From assembly GCA_016840285.1 (NCBI GenBank), contig JAEOSR010000033.1, forward strand, positions 1 to 40,700: 40,700 nt of DNA, read 5' to 3'. Under the pieces are notes generated by a model that was not told the origin of the DNA, did not search any database, and saw only the letters and a list, made by a program, of their open reading frames with translations. Source of the DNA: Candidatus Hodarchaeota archaeon. GTDB lineage: Archaea; Asgardarchaeota; Heimdallarchaeia; Hodarchaeales; Hodarchaeaceae. A program made the translations under genes and the position numbers. The stretch's first letter is position 1. The number at the start of each line of letters is the position of its first letter. Positions 14,148 through 22,355 of the stretch are shown here, piece after piece.

Positions 14148-15275
14148 ATGGCACAAAAAACGCTGAAAGAGTATGGTTTAGAGTTTATTAACGAAATGGC
14201 CAAAGATCGAGAGGTAGCTCAACAAGAAATTGGTGTTGTTGTTTCTGGTGCTAGAAGTTCCCTCGTCAACCAAGGCCTCCAACATTTTACTTACAAAGAT
14301 ATGGAAGAATTTGTTAAAATTATCCGGAAGGAGACCTCACGGATCGTTGATGGGGAATTAACACGTATTACCATTAAATCTTTAGGGCGTATTCGGCAAG
14401 TTATTCAAAGTGATGCCACATTTCTTCAAGAAACCACTTCTTCTGTGACTGAAGAACAAATCCAAGAATTTGAGACTGAAATTACGAACTTAAAAGACCA
14501 AATCAGAGAGAAAAACACGCAGTTATCTCAGCTTGAACACGAACGAGAGGAGACCCGCCGAACATCCGAGGAAAATCAGGATAAAGTGAATAAACACGAG
14601 ATGGAGATCAAAAGATTACAACTCCAAGTTCAAAATGTTCAAGAGCAGGAAAAGCTGAGCCAAAAGAGAGTTGTAGAAATTAGATCCGAGTTAGCTGCGA
14701 AAGAGGCATTAATTGAGAACTTGAAAGAGAATGAAAAGATCCACGAGAAAGATATTGAAGAGGCGTTAGCATCTATCGCTGAAACCTATCAAATACAAGA
14801 AGACTATTACGCACGTATGTTAGAAGACGCTGTTCAACAGCGATTAAAGCAGGTACGTCAAGATTATGATTTAGAAATTGAAGAGATGCAAACTCGATTA
14901 AAGAATGAAATTGAACGTCATACGGAGGACTCTAAACAACACAAAATTACGGTTTCTCGTCTTGAAGAGGCTGTTGACATGGCTGAAAAAGAACAACAAA
15001 CTCTTCAAGAAAAACTGGACAAAGTTTATGATGAACGCTCTCAACGCAATATGATCTTGGAATATACGCAGCGGTTACTCTCCACTCATCCGCTTTATGC
15101 TTCAATCTTGATATTACTGAATCTTGGAGGCTCTCTGGATCTTCCGACGCTCGCCATGTCTGTTGGTGCACATCCGATCAAGCTTAAGCAAATGTTAGAA
15201 GAGGAGTTAGTATCTCGGAATTTGATCACACTTTCTACCGATGATCCTCCAATAGTGTATGCGAATATAGAATAG
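14148..15275 (+). CDS. Uncharacterised coiled-coil protein with C-terminal winged helix
   Basis: 375 residues from the ATG at 14148, which has AAGGA seven bases upstream; another ATG at 14133 would add five residues. Residues ~1-95 are helical. From ~105 to ~300 the sequence is a long heptad-rich coiled coil, ELEHEREETRRTSEENQDK-like, dense in E, K, Q and R. The last ~70 residues fold as a likely winged helix (LLNLGGSLDLPTLAMSVGAH, then KLKQMLEEELVSRNLITLS). No Walker motif, so it is not an SMC protein. Such architecture suits a dimeric DNA-associated or scaffold protein. I recognise no named family. Monocistronic. Confidence 0.6.
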   Translation: MAQKTLKEYGLEFINEMAKDREVAQQEIGVVVSGARSSLVNQGLQHFTYKDMEEFVKIIRKETSRIVDGELTRITIKSLGRIRQVIQSDATFLQETTSSVTEEQIQEFETEITNLKDQIREKNTQLSQLEHEREETRRTSEENQDKVNKHEMEIKRLQLQVQNVQEQEKLSQKRVVEIRSELAAKEALIENLKENEKIHEKDIEEALASIAETYQIQEDYYARMLEDAVQQRLKQVRQDYDLEIEEMQTRLKNEIERHTEDSKQHKITVSRLEEAVDMAEKEQQTLQEKLDKVYDERSQRNMILEYTQRLLSTHPLYASILILLNLGGSLDLPTLAMSVGAHPIKLKQMLEEELVSRNLITLSTDDPPIVYANIE

Positions 15276-15611
15276 TTTCAGATCACTCTGAGCCAAAATC
15301 TTCATTAAGAAAGCTATGATGGAACCCGCGCGCAAAATTTATTTCTGAAAAGGGGAAGAATAGAGTGGTTTATTCTCACCTTGATGATGTAAAGCTTTTT
15401 TTTTGTGACCAATTTCGGTCGAATTATTATTCAGCTTACTCAACTAAGTTAATGCTTTGATTTAGATTATAGGAGTCATTTATAATCTCGTAAACTTTGA
15501 ATTCGATTAGAAAGGAACTAAAGGAATATTTTTATTCCCTGTTTTTTTCGTTGCAACCCATCCCAGTTGTATATAACTAAGTAAGTTGTGAGAAGGAGAT
15601 TGGAAAATGAA
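15276..15611. other. Intergenic region, no gene found
   Basis: 336 bases, AT-rich, with scattered T-runs (about 15397-15407 and 15541-15549) that could end the upstream transcript. The bases following the tRNA 3' end on the minus strand (15611 downward, TTCATTTTCC) include a short T-run that may act as its terminator. No reading frame with protein-like content seen on either strand. Confidence 0.3.
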
Positions 15612-15712
15612 GGCCGACACCGGGAATCGAACCCGGACATGAAGGGCCACAACCTCCGAGACTACCATTGTACTACAAGCAGCCAGCTGCTCATATCTAT
15701 CCTACGTCGGCC
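15612..15712 (-). tRNA. tRNA-His (GTG) with an expanded D-loop or intron
   Basis: The minus strand folds as a tRNA. The acceptor GCCGACG pairs with TGTCGGC, with an encoded G-1 opposite C73, the identity pair of tRNA-His. D-stem is GGAT/GTCT. Anticodon arm GGAGG-TTGTGGC-CCTTC gives anticodon GTG. Variable loop ATGTC; T-arm CCGGG-TTCGATT-CCCGG. CCA is not encoded. The D-loop, from A14 to A21, is 36 nt instead of 8-10. The extra ~26-28 bases contain a 9-bp hairpin at 15674-15695 (TATGAGCAG/CTGCTTGTA, loop CTGG). This is either a non-canonical archaeal tRNA intron or an extended D-arm. A TATA-like CTTAAAAT at about 15730-15737 lies the expected distance upstream. Confidence 0.9.
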
Positions 15713-15891
15713 AGAGTAATTGAAAGACATTTTAAGAGTTGATTCATTAAGAACTTTTAGAATGAAGCCTATTTTTAATGAAAAAGGAAGGAAATAAATC
15801 TCTTATGATTGGGTAGAGAAAAATTGAATGATTTAATGAAGAGAGCATCATTCCCAAAAATAAAGTAATCAATCAATCTTAGGTGGATATA

Positions 15892-16437
15892 ATGGATGAA
15901 AAAGGAATTGAGAAGTCTCAGCTCGGTTTGATTCACGTTATTTCTGGTAATGGAAAAGGAAAGACGACTTCTGCTTTAGGATTAGCACTTCGGGCGGCTG
16001 GACATGGATTTCATTCATTAATTATTCAATTTATGAAAAAAGGGTGGGATTATGGTGAGTTAAAAGTCATTCAGGATATTCCTGAGATAACTATCCTTCA
16101 ATATGGGACTCCTGATTTTGTAGATAAGGAAAATCCTAAGAAAATTGATTTAGATGAGGCTAAAGCTGCTTTAGATCGTGCTCATATAGCCATCACTGAC
16201 GAAAAGTGGGATATCTTGATTTTAGATGAAATAAATGTTGCTCTGGACTTTAAATTAGTATCTGAAAAACAAGTAATTGATGTCATCAAGCAAAAACCTA
16301 AAAATCTCGAGCTGGTTTTAACAGGCAGAGACGCATCTAACGCAATAATTGAGCTTGCAGATTATTATACAGAAATCTGTGAACGTAAACATCCGTATCA
16401 ACGGAAGATATTAGCCCGAAAAGGTGTTGAGTATTGA
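15892..16437 (+). CDS. Cob(I)alamin adenosyltransferase (CobA/BtuR/CobO type)
   Basis: 181 residues from the ATG at 15892, with AGGTGG five bases upstream; an in-frame GTG at 15883 is less likely. The P-loop GNGKGKTT (19-26) and following [20 protein letters not shown], the [13 protein letters not shown] segment, and [15 protein letters not shown] are the signature of the CobA/BtuR/CobO family. The enzyme transfers adenosyl from ATP to cob(I)alamin, making coenzyme B12. It overlaps the mutase gene by four bases (TTGA), so the operon couples cofactor production to a B12-dependent mutase. No other cobalamin biosynthesis genes are here, so a salvage or cofactor-repair role is likely. Confidence 0.92.
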   Translation: MDEKGIEKSQLGLIHVISGNGKGKTTSALGLALRAAGHGFHSLIIQFMKKGWDYGELKVIQDIPEITILQYGTPDFVDKENPKKIDLDEAKAALDRAHIAITDEKWDILILDEINVALDFKLVSEKQVIDVIKQKPKNLELVLTGRDASNAIIELADYYTEICERKHPYQRKILARKGVEY

Positions 16438-18149
16438 CTTCGAAAACAACTAACGGTAGAAAAGCTCCAATGGATGGAAAGACTGATAATTTGGTTGAAA
16501 TCAAACGAAAACGAAAAGAATGGGAAGGAGTCTATGATAAAACCACAAAAAAACATCCAGAGCGACTACAGAAGTTTATGACAACTTCTAGTAAATCTGT
16601 CAATCAAATATATGATCCTACAGATCTTCCTGTGGACTGGGATTATCAAGACGCCTTGGGATATCCAAGTATGTTTCCATTTACACGAGGCGTTCAACCA
16701 ACCATGTATCGTGGTCGATTATGGACCATGCGTCAATTTGCAGGATTTGGGGGTGCTGAAGAGACAAATGCCCGATTTAAATTTCTTTTAGAGCACGGAA
16801 TGACAGGTTTGAGCGTTGCTTTCCATCTTCCTACTATCTATGGTCGTGAATCTGATCATTCTATGTCCCTTGGAGAAGTTGGAAAATTAGGTGTGGCTAT
16901 TGATACGTTAAAAGACATGGAAATTTTGTTTGATGGAATTCCCCTTGAACAGGTTACTACATCTATGACAATTAATGCACCTGCAGCCATTTTGCTTGCA
17001 ATGTACATCGCGGTGGCGGAAAAACAGGGACTTAGTTCGGATCAAATTGGTGGAACCATCCAGAATGACATTCTTAAGGAATTTATTGCTCAAAAATCTT
17101 ACATCTTCCCTCCAAAACCATCAATGCGAATCATTGTGGATATTATCAAGTACTGTTCCGAACATGTTCCTCGCTGGAATACCATCTCCATTTCTGGATA
17201 TCACATCCGCGAAGCAGGATCAACTGCGGTTCAAGAGCTCGCTTTCACTTTAGCTGATGGATTAGAATATGTGAGATGGGCCGTAGAAGCTGGTATGGAT
17301 ATCGATGACTTTGCTCCACGATTGTCATTCTTTTTCAATTCTCATAATGACCTGTTTGAAGAAATAGCCAAGTATCGGGCTGCCCGACGTATTTGGGCCC
17401 GTCATATCAAGCAATATCAGCCTAAAAACCCTCGATCTATGTGGTTACGATTCCATACTCAGACAGCAGGATGCTCCTTAACAGCTCAACAACCCTATAA
17501 TAATGTTGTACGAACTACCATCCAAGGTTTAGCAGCGATATTAGGTGGAACTCAATCATTACACACAAATTCACTAGATGAGGCATTAGCATTACCTAGC
17601 GAGGAAGCAGTTGAGATTGCCTTACGGACTCAACAGATTCTTGCCCATGAAAGTGGTGTAACAAACACCATTGATCCATTAGCAGGAAGCTATTTTATAG
17701 AAGCATTAACAAACGAAATGGAAGAACAAACTGAAGCATACTTTTCCAAGATCGATCAGCTAGGAGGAGTCATTCCTGCCATTGAAAAGGGATTTTTCCA
17801 GCAAGAAATATCGAATGCAGCATATCAATATCAAAAGGAAATTGAGGAAAACCAACGAGTAATAGTTGGAGTTAATGAATATAGCTCTGATGAAGAAATC
17901 AAGGTTCCTCTTCTTCAAATCGGAGAGGAAGTAGCCAATCGTCAAATAGCGCGTTTACATCAAACGAAAAAGGAACGAGACAATAAGGCAGTAAGAGAGG
18001 CATTAGCAAAGGTACATCAGGCTGCTGAAGGTATCGATAACTTAATGCCCCCTATTCTAAAAGCTGTAAAGGCTTATGCGTCTGTTGGTGAGATTTGTGA
18101 CGTTCTACGAGAGGTCTTTGGAGAATGGAAAGGAGACCAATTAATCTAA
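16434..18149 (+). CDS. mcmA1: Methylmalonyl-CoA mutase-type large subunit
   Basis: 571 residues, the length of stand-alone archaeal catalytic subunits without the B12 domain. Recognisable segments: [20 protein letters not shown] (Y92 corresponds to the substrate-gating Tyr of methylmalonyl-CoA mutase), LAGTIQND-like [33 protein letters not shown] with the B12-facing His, FAPRLSFFF, and [35 protein letters not shown]. It interconverts methylmalonyl-CoA and succinyl-CoA, in propionate and odd-chain metabolism. The usual FDLPTQxGYDSD loop is altered to [12 protein letters not shown] (130-141), so another acyl-CoA substrate is possible. TTG start: AAGGTG lies seven bases upstream, and it overlaps the adenosyltransferase stop. 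Confidence 0.9.
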   Translation: MTSKTTNGRKAPMDGKTDNLVEIKRKRKEWEGVYDKTTKKHPERLQKFMTTSSKSVNQIYDPTDLPVDWDYQDALGYPSMFPFTRGVQPTMYRGRLWTMRQFAGFGGAEETNARFKFLLEHGMTGLSVAFHLPTIYGRESDHSMSLGEVGKLGVAIDTLKDMEILFDGIPLEQVTTSMTINAPAAILLAMYIAVAEKQGLSSDQIGGTIQNDILKEFIAQKSYIFPPKPSMRIIVDIIKYCSEHVPRWNTISISGYHIREAGSTAVQELAFTLADGLEYVRWAVEAGMDIDDFAPRLSFFFNSHNDLFEEIAKYRAARRIWARHIKQYQPKNPRSMWLRFHTQTAGCSLTAQQPYNNVVRTTIQGLAAILGGTQSLHTNSLDEALALPSEEAVEIALRTQQILAHESGVTNTIDPLAGSYFIEALTNEMEEQTEAYFSKIDQLGGVIPAIEKGFFQQEISNAAYQYQKEIEENQRVIVGVNEYSSDEEIKVPLLQIGEEVANRQIARLHQTKKERDNKAVREALAKVHQAAEGIDNLMPPILKAVKAYASVGEICDVLREVFGEWKGDQLI

Positions 18150-18174
18150 ATAAACTTCCCATTAGGTGAAAATG

Positions 18175-18579
18175 GTGACACGAAAAATAAGAGTCGCATT
18201 GGCAAAACCTGGATTAGATGGCCATGATCGTGGGGTTAAGGTTGTCGCACGAGCGTTGAGAGATGCAGGAATGGAGGTCATTTATACTGGACTTCATAAG
18301 AGTCCAGAACAGATAGTAGAAGCGGCACTTCAAGAAGATGTCGATGTTATTGGGTTATCCAGCTTAAGTGGATCCCATATGGCGCTATTTCCGCGAGTTA
18401 TAGAACTGCTTAAACATAATGAAATGGAAAACGATACTCTTGTAATTGCTGGAGGGATTATACCTGATGTTGACGTACCAAAGTTAAATGAAATTGGAAT
18501 CAAAGGAATATTTGGCCCTGGAACTGATACTAAGGACATAGTAGAATTTATCAAGTCGAATCTCAAACGATCATTGTAA
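18175..18579 (+). CDS. mcmA2: Methylmalonyl-CoA mutase-type small subunit (B12-binding)
   Basis: 134 residues, a stand-alone cobalamin-binding domain. [10 protein letters not shown] gives the D15-x-H17-x-x-G20 motif whose His coordinates cobalt in base-off binding; [16 protein letters not shown] [10 protein letters not shown] and [14 protein letters not shown] are the other nucleotide-tail contacts. It pairs with the large subunit encoded 25 bases upstream. The frame is open from GTG 18166 and ATG 18172, but AGGTGA at 18164-18169 is best spaced for the GTG at 18175. Archaea often split the mutase this way; no epimerase or MeaB chaperone is nearby. Confidence 0.92.
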   Translation: MTRKIRVALAKPGLDGHDRGVKVVARALRDAGMEVIYTGLHKSPEQIVEAALQEDVDVIGLSSLSGSHMALFPRVIELLKHNEMENDTLVIAGGIIPDVDVPKLNEIGIKGIFGPGTDTKDIVEFIKSNLKRSL

Positions 18580-18658
18580 AAAAAATCACTATTAGACTCC
18601 TAATGGAGTGTTACAATAATATTTTGAGTTTATTCAGAGTCAAATAACCGTACCACAA

Positions 18659-18937
18659 TCATTGGTACATGATTCCAACATTTTTTCGATGATTATACAG
18701 TTCAACATCAGAAAATTGATTAATTAATTGACCATCAAACCAAATTTCACCAGAACTTGGTAGATCAAATCCACTAATTAGACGAAGTAAAGTTGACTTC
18801 CCTGCTCCTGAAGAACCTATTATTGAAATAAGCTCCCCCTTCTCTATCAACAAATCAAGTCCCCGCAGAGCAGGGAACATTAATCCCTCAACTGGAGAAG
18901 GGTAGATCTTTATCAGGTCTTTGCATTCAACCAGCAC
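18659..18937 (-). pseudogene. Truncated ABC transporter ATPase (LolD/MacB type)
   Basis: 92 residues corresponding to the first 40% of a MacB/LolD-like ATPase: [16 protein letters not shown], Walker [26 protein letters not shown], and the Q-loop [16 protein letters not shown] stop follows the Q-loop glutamine immediately. The signature LSGGQ, Walker B and H-loop are not encoded downstream in any frame. It begins 7 nt after the permease remnant, so both belonged to one export operon. Non-functional as an ATPase. Confidence 0.8.
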
Positions 18938-18944
18938 TTAATCT

Positions 18945-19252
18945 TCACTCCACTTTCAATATCTTAGATATATTTGCACGAGTTGCGATAAATGACGTTA
19001 TCAAACCGCTTAACAAAGTTACAAGAAGGATTGAACTATAAATAAGGATTATTGCATAAAAGCTAGGAAATACTACAAATGGAGGGGCTCCACTAAAAGA
19101 ATACAGTGGGACTCCCCATTGAATGAGGATTAAGGTAAACAAAGAACCAAGGATCACCCCTGGGATTCCACTGATAAAAATAGAATTAAAGGTTCTATAA
19201 ACATGAGTAGAAATATTTGCTTATGCTTCTTAAGTGTCTGCAATTTTCCCAT
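18945..19252 (-). pseudogene. FtsX/MacB-like permease C-terminal remnant
   Basis: The last frame encodes a hydrophobic FtsX-type C-terminus: GVILGSLFTLILIQWG, FYAIILIYSSILLVTLLSGL, then ITSFIATRANISKILKVE. The upstream part of the same domain, MGKLQTLKKHKQIFLLMFIE followed by PLILFL, lies in another frame from 19252; the two join near 19170. Typical permeases read LRALGATRRQIFxxFLIEAL here, so the match supports a frameshift in a decayed gene. The N-terminal three-quarters of the permease is absent. Confidence 0.65.
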
Positions 19253-19519
19253 GACTTAAACCCCAAAGAAACTCACCTGTAGAATCCAGGCTTCTGAATC
19301 CAATCAAAGCCGTCCAACTCACCACTTTTTCAAGATGATATTCATTGTTCAAGACTCTAGTTTATAAGATATTTTATCCAGCCTGGTGCCTTCATTTGAA
19401 TCGATCGAGTTTCGAGTGAAAAGATACCACGACCATAGCAAATTTTATCAAGTCGTTTTTTAAGCGCTCTTTGTGAGAGAAACAATTGTAAGACTTATTT
19501 AGGATTGAAGGCTGTAAAT
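19253..19519. other. Intergenic/decayed region before Rpo12
   Basis: No intact gene. The minus strand carries short frames probably belonging to the decaying permease (such as EFLWGLSHGKIADT just above 19230). A candidate plus-strand promoter for the Rpo12 gene is not clear; AT-rich words occur at 19360-19375. Confidence 0.25.
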
Positions 19520-19666
19520 ATGACGACGTATCTATGTCAAAAATGCCATCAGGAGATTGATCCTGCGGAATTAGAAACTTTACCTGGGATTCGGTGCATT
19601 ATTTGCGGTCACCGAATATTATTGAAAAAGCGTCCCCCTATTATTAAACGGTTGAAAACTGATTGA
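19520..19666 (+). CDS. rpo12: RNA polymerase subunit Rpo12 (RpoP)
   Basis: 48 residues. Four cysteines (C6, C9, C26, C29) in YLCQKCH and RCIICGHRIL form the single zinc ribbon of archaeal Rpo12/eukaryotic Rpb12, followed by the typical basic tail LLKKRPPIIKRLKTD. Rpo12 links Rpo3/Rpo10 to Rpo2 in the polymerase assembly platform. Length matches the family. ATG at 19520; no obvious Shine-Dalgarno, so the message may be leaderless or weakly initiated. The gene stands alone, 124 nt before aIF1. Confidence 0.92.
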   Translation: MTTYLCQKCHQEIDPAELETLPGIRCIICGHRILLKKRPPIIKRLKTD

Positions 19667-19790
19667 AACACGCAAAAAGATGATTTCTACCGATCTCTGT
19701 TATTCGATAGGTTTATATTTTGTTGAGGATAAAGATGGATCAGCTGATAAATTATTCAGCTAACTGAAAATCTGAGGTTAATAGTTCAAA

Positions 19791-20102
19791 ATGGGTAGTA
19801 TATGCAAGACCTGCGGTCTGCCAGTAGAGTTATGCGCTTGCTCTGATATCGCACGAGAAGAACAAACGTCAATTCGGGTTTATATTGAGAAACGAAAGTG
19901 GGGACGCGAGGTAACGGTCATTGATGGATTGTCTAAAGAAATTGATCTGCGAAGCTTGTCCAAACGTCTGAAGAAGAGTTTAGCGACAGGTGGAACAACA
20001 AAAGATGGCCGAATTGAACTTCAGGGCAATTTTCTTAGGTTAATTTCGCCAATTCTTATCGATGAAGGATTTCCTGAAGGCTCTATCGAGTTACGTGGCT
20101 GA
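19791..20102 (+). CDS. Translation initiation factor aIF1 (SUI1 family)
   Basis: 103 residues. The N-terminal CKTCGLPVELCAC (C5, C8, C15, C17) is the zinc-knuckle form common in archaeal aIF1. The SUI1 domain follows: WGREVTVIDGLSKEIDLRSL, KKSLATGGTTKDGRIELQGN, and ILIDEGFPEGSIELRG. aIF1 binds near the P site of the small subunit and monitors start-codon selection. A TATA-like TTTATATT at about 19709-19716 precedes it by ~75 nt. It is not in the ribosomal operon, where a SUI1 gene sits in many archaea. Confidence 0.95.
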   Translation: MGSICKTCGLPVELCACSDIAREEQTSIRVYIEKRKWGREVTVIDGLSKEIDLRSLSKRLKKSLATGGTTKDGRIELQGNFLRLISPILIDEGFPEGSIELRG

Positions 20103-20225
20103 TTCTCGTAATCAAACTGACAGAGGCCAATTATTCCCTGGATTGAGGGTGTCTTCTACAACTAAGGCTAGATACTGTACTTTTTTTCTCTACTAGACTG
20201 ACCTTAGTAAAGGAGAAGACCGAAT

Positions 20226-20537
20226 TTAATCTTGTGGGGTTTCGATTGCTTCAACCAAACGACGTCCACTGACTACTTGATCGATTGAATGGATGGAACC
20301 ATGTAATTCGGTTATAGTTTTTGAAATAAGGTTGAAATCCATATTAGAACCTTCAAGCACGACTTTGAGGTTCTCTGTTTTCGCATCTATTTCCACAAGG
20401 GTACAATTTACTGCCACAACTCCAGCAACCTGTTCTAAAGCAGCTGCAAAAGAAACTATGGATGGGTCGTGGAGTTTTAACACATCCAACACTAGTCGCC
20501 TGACCCCACCCTTTTTTTTATCTTGTAATTCAGTCAT
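20226..20537 (-). CDS. DUF211 family protein
   Basis: 103 residues from the ATG at 20537. KGGVRRLVLDVLKLHDPSIV, VVAVNCTLVEIDAKTENLKV and TELHGSIHSIDQVVSGRRLV match the archaeal DUF211 family, a small ferredoxin-like (beta-alpha-beta) protein of unknown function. Frame is open six codons further to a TTG at 20555, but GGAGATC suits the ATG. It faces the gene at 20651 divergently. Family identification is firm; function is unknown. Confidence 0.85.
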   Translation of the reverse strand: MTELQDKKKGGVRRLVLDVLKLHDPSIVSFAAALEQVAGVVAVNCTLVEIDAKTENLKVVLEGSNMDFNLISKTITELHGSIHSIDQVVSGRRLVEAIETPQD

Positions 20538-20650
20538 CTCTAGAATGATCTCCAATACATTTTATTTCAACTTTTAAAATCTCATGTTCTGCTATCCCGC
20601 AAAAAATTTTTAATATCTTAGGTGAAGAATTTTAGTGGTGACACGTTTGA

Positions 20651-20968
20651 ATGTCTGACCTCTCTAAGTTTATTCAAAAAAAAGGAGAGAAAAAACCCCC
20701 AACAAAGTTGAAATCCCAGAAGAGGAAACCTAGAATTATCGAGCGAAAAAAATCGCCATATTCATTAGAACAACTCAGTAAGGAACAATTGATCGCATTA
20801 TTAGAGCCTGTGATGGGAGAGATTCCAGGTTTTGCCGCTAATTTAGCATGGACACGTCAAAAAATCCTCCCTAAAAACCCTAGAATTCACCCAGAAGAGC
20901 TGGCTCAAGAACTTTCGATTCCCTTACTTGAAGCGTATGTAATCTTAGCACAACTACAATCAGACTAA
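20651..20968 (+). CDS. Small basic protein with C-terminal helical domain, unknown
   Basis: 105 residues. The first ~37 are strongly basic and probably disordered (KKGEKKPPTKLKSQKRKPRI). The remainder is helical: LEQLSKEQLIALLEPVMGEI, NLAWTRQKILPKNPRI, then HPEELAQELSIPLLEAYVIL, the last resembling a helix-turn-helix of the kind seen in small archaeal DNA/RNA-associated proteins. ATG start. The stop overlaps the converging gene at 20965 by four bases. Family not recognised; nucleic-acid binding is inferred only from charge and the helix pattern. Confidence 0.6.
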   Translation: MSDLSKFIQKKGEKKPPTKLKSQKRKPRIIERKKSPYSLEQLSKEQLIALLEPVMGEIPGFAANLAWTRQKILPKNPRIHPEELAQELSIPLLEAYVILAQLQSD

Positions 20969-22191
20969 GACTCACTGTCGTTAGCTTCTTGAAACATAAG
21001 TCCAGCAATTTCTTGATACGAGTTGAGTTTATTTAAAGCATCTGTGCAGCCTTTGGATAAAGGAACATTTTGATTTTCATCTGCCTTCATTTTTGCTTCC
21101 TCAAGCTTTTCTCGTGCTTCCGAAAAATGTTCTATAGCTTCTGGTATCATATTGTCGTACTCGGTAACTGCTTGGCAAAACAGCTGCATAGCTTGAAAAT
21201 ATTTGATTTGAGGTTCGAAAGTATGTCTTAGGGCATCACTAGGTATTTTTTGCAGGACTTTCTCCAGAGTTTGGTTTGCATAGGAAAATTGAAGAGCAGC
21301 TTGCTCGTTATTATCGTGTATCATGAAAGCTTTTGCTGTAGCTTCATAATATGAACTATATTGGATTTGTTCTTGGAGCTCATACTCCACATTTTTTTGA
21401 ATCTTATTCAATGAATGGTAAAGTTGAGCTGACTTCTGATAGTTGGCTTTCGCAGCGGCAAATTGATCTGCTTCTGATGCTGTTAATCCTTGAGTAAAGA
21501 GCGACTCTGCTTGATTTTCTAATTTTACCAAATTTAATGATATAATGTCCTCAGAAATCTGATCTAAGAGATTTTCAACATTGGATTGTCCAAGAAATTG
21601 TGCTTTTTTAAAATTTCTTAGAGCTAAGTAAAGATCATCGCTATTCTTGGAATTATTACCCCGTAATCGGTACAGGTGGCCTGTCATATGGAAGATAATC
21701 CCTAAAGAATTGAAATAATGGTCATAATCATTTTTATTCTGCTCTACCATTAATTCATTGTTATATCGGTTAATAGTTTCAACGTATAAGACATCTGCTT
21801 GTACAATATCATTTTCAGCTTCAGCTACCCGAGCTCGGGTTTCTTGTATCCGAGCATCAATACGCAAAACAAGCCGATCAATGTCATATTGTAGTTGTGA
21901 ATATAAATCTGGATATTGTGTTTGCGTATCTAATATCCCAGTTTGTAATTTCTGATAAGAAGTGAGCGCTTTCTTGATCCGATTGCTGAAGAGCATAAAC
22001 TCAGAATTGTAGAACAGACGGAGATGCTGGAGAATGCGAATATAAAAATCTTTTTCAGGAAAATCTATTGAAACTAATGCTTCACCAAGGGTATCACATA
22101 AACTGACCGTTTCCACAGCCTCATCAGCTGAAAGGCAGTATTTTTGCGTCAGAACCTTTTTGACTTTCACTATTACGTTCGTATCAGACAT
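20965..22191 (-). CDS. Large helical (TPR-like) protein, unknown
   Basis: 408 residues, almost entirely predicted helix, cytosolic with no signal or membrane segment. Residues ~165-260 contain TPR-like pairs (IIFHMTGHLYRLRGNNSKNS, YLALRNFKKAQFLGQ, and ASEADQFAAAKANYQKSAQL). Repeats continue at ~285-320 and 335-385 (NNEQAALQFSYANQTLEKVL, AIEHFSEAREKLEEAKMKAD). Such repeats bind proteins. The gene is divergent from methionine aminopeptidase. No enzyme motif seen and no family recognised. ATG start at 22191. Confidence 0.6.
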   Translation of the reverse strand: MSDTNVIVKVKKVLTQKYCLSADEAVETVSLCDTLGEALVSIDFPEKDFYIRILQHLRLFYNSEFMLFSNRIKKALTSYQKLQTGILDTQTQYPDLYSQLQYDIDRLVLRIDARIQETRARVAEAENDIVQADVLYVETINRYNNELMVEQNKNDYDHYFNSLGIIFHMTGHLYRLRGNNSKNSDDLYLALRNFKKAQFLGQSNVENLLDQISEDIISLNLVKLENQAESLFTQGLTASEADQFAAAKANYQKSAQLYHSLNKIQKNVEYELQEQIQYSSYYEATAKAFMIHDNNEQAALQFSYANQTLEKVLQKIPSDALRHTFEPQIKYFQAMQLFCQAVTEYDNMIPEAIEHFSEAREKLEEAKMKADENQNVPLSKGCTDALNKLNSYQEIAGLMFQEANDSES

Positions 22192-22355
22192 GTGATAATC
22201 CTCTGAAAGGTTTAGTGATCTTGATCAAATCTTGTATCTCTTCATTAAACCTTAGATCTCTATAAATTTAGTTCGAAACATCGTTTATTTATTTGTTTGG
22301 GAAAACGACGAACATAACTTAGAAATAGAGCTCAGGCGGAAAATAGGTGAAGATT

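Noticed and set aside
15612..15712. Permuted or split tRNA
   Set aside because: All arms occur in normal order on one strand; only the D-loop is expanded.
16434..18149. Propionyl-CoA or other pathway enzymes fused to the mutase
   Set aside because: The subunit ends before the B12 domain as in other split archaeal mutases; no extra domain is present.
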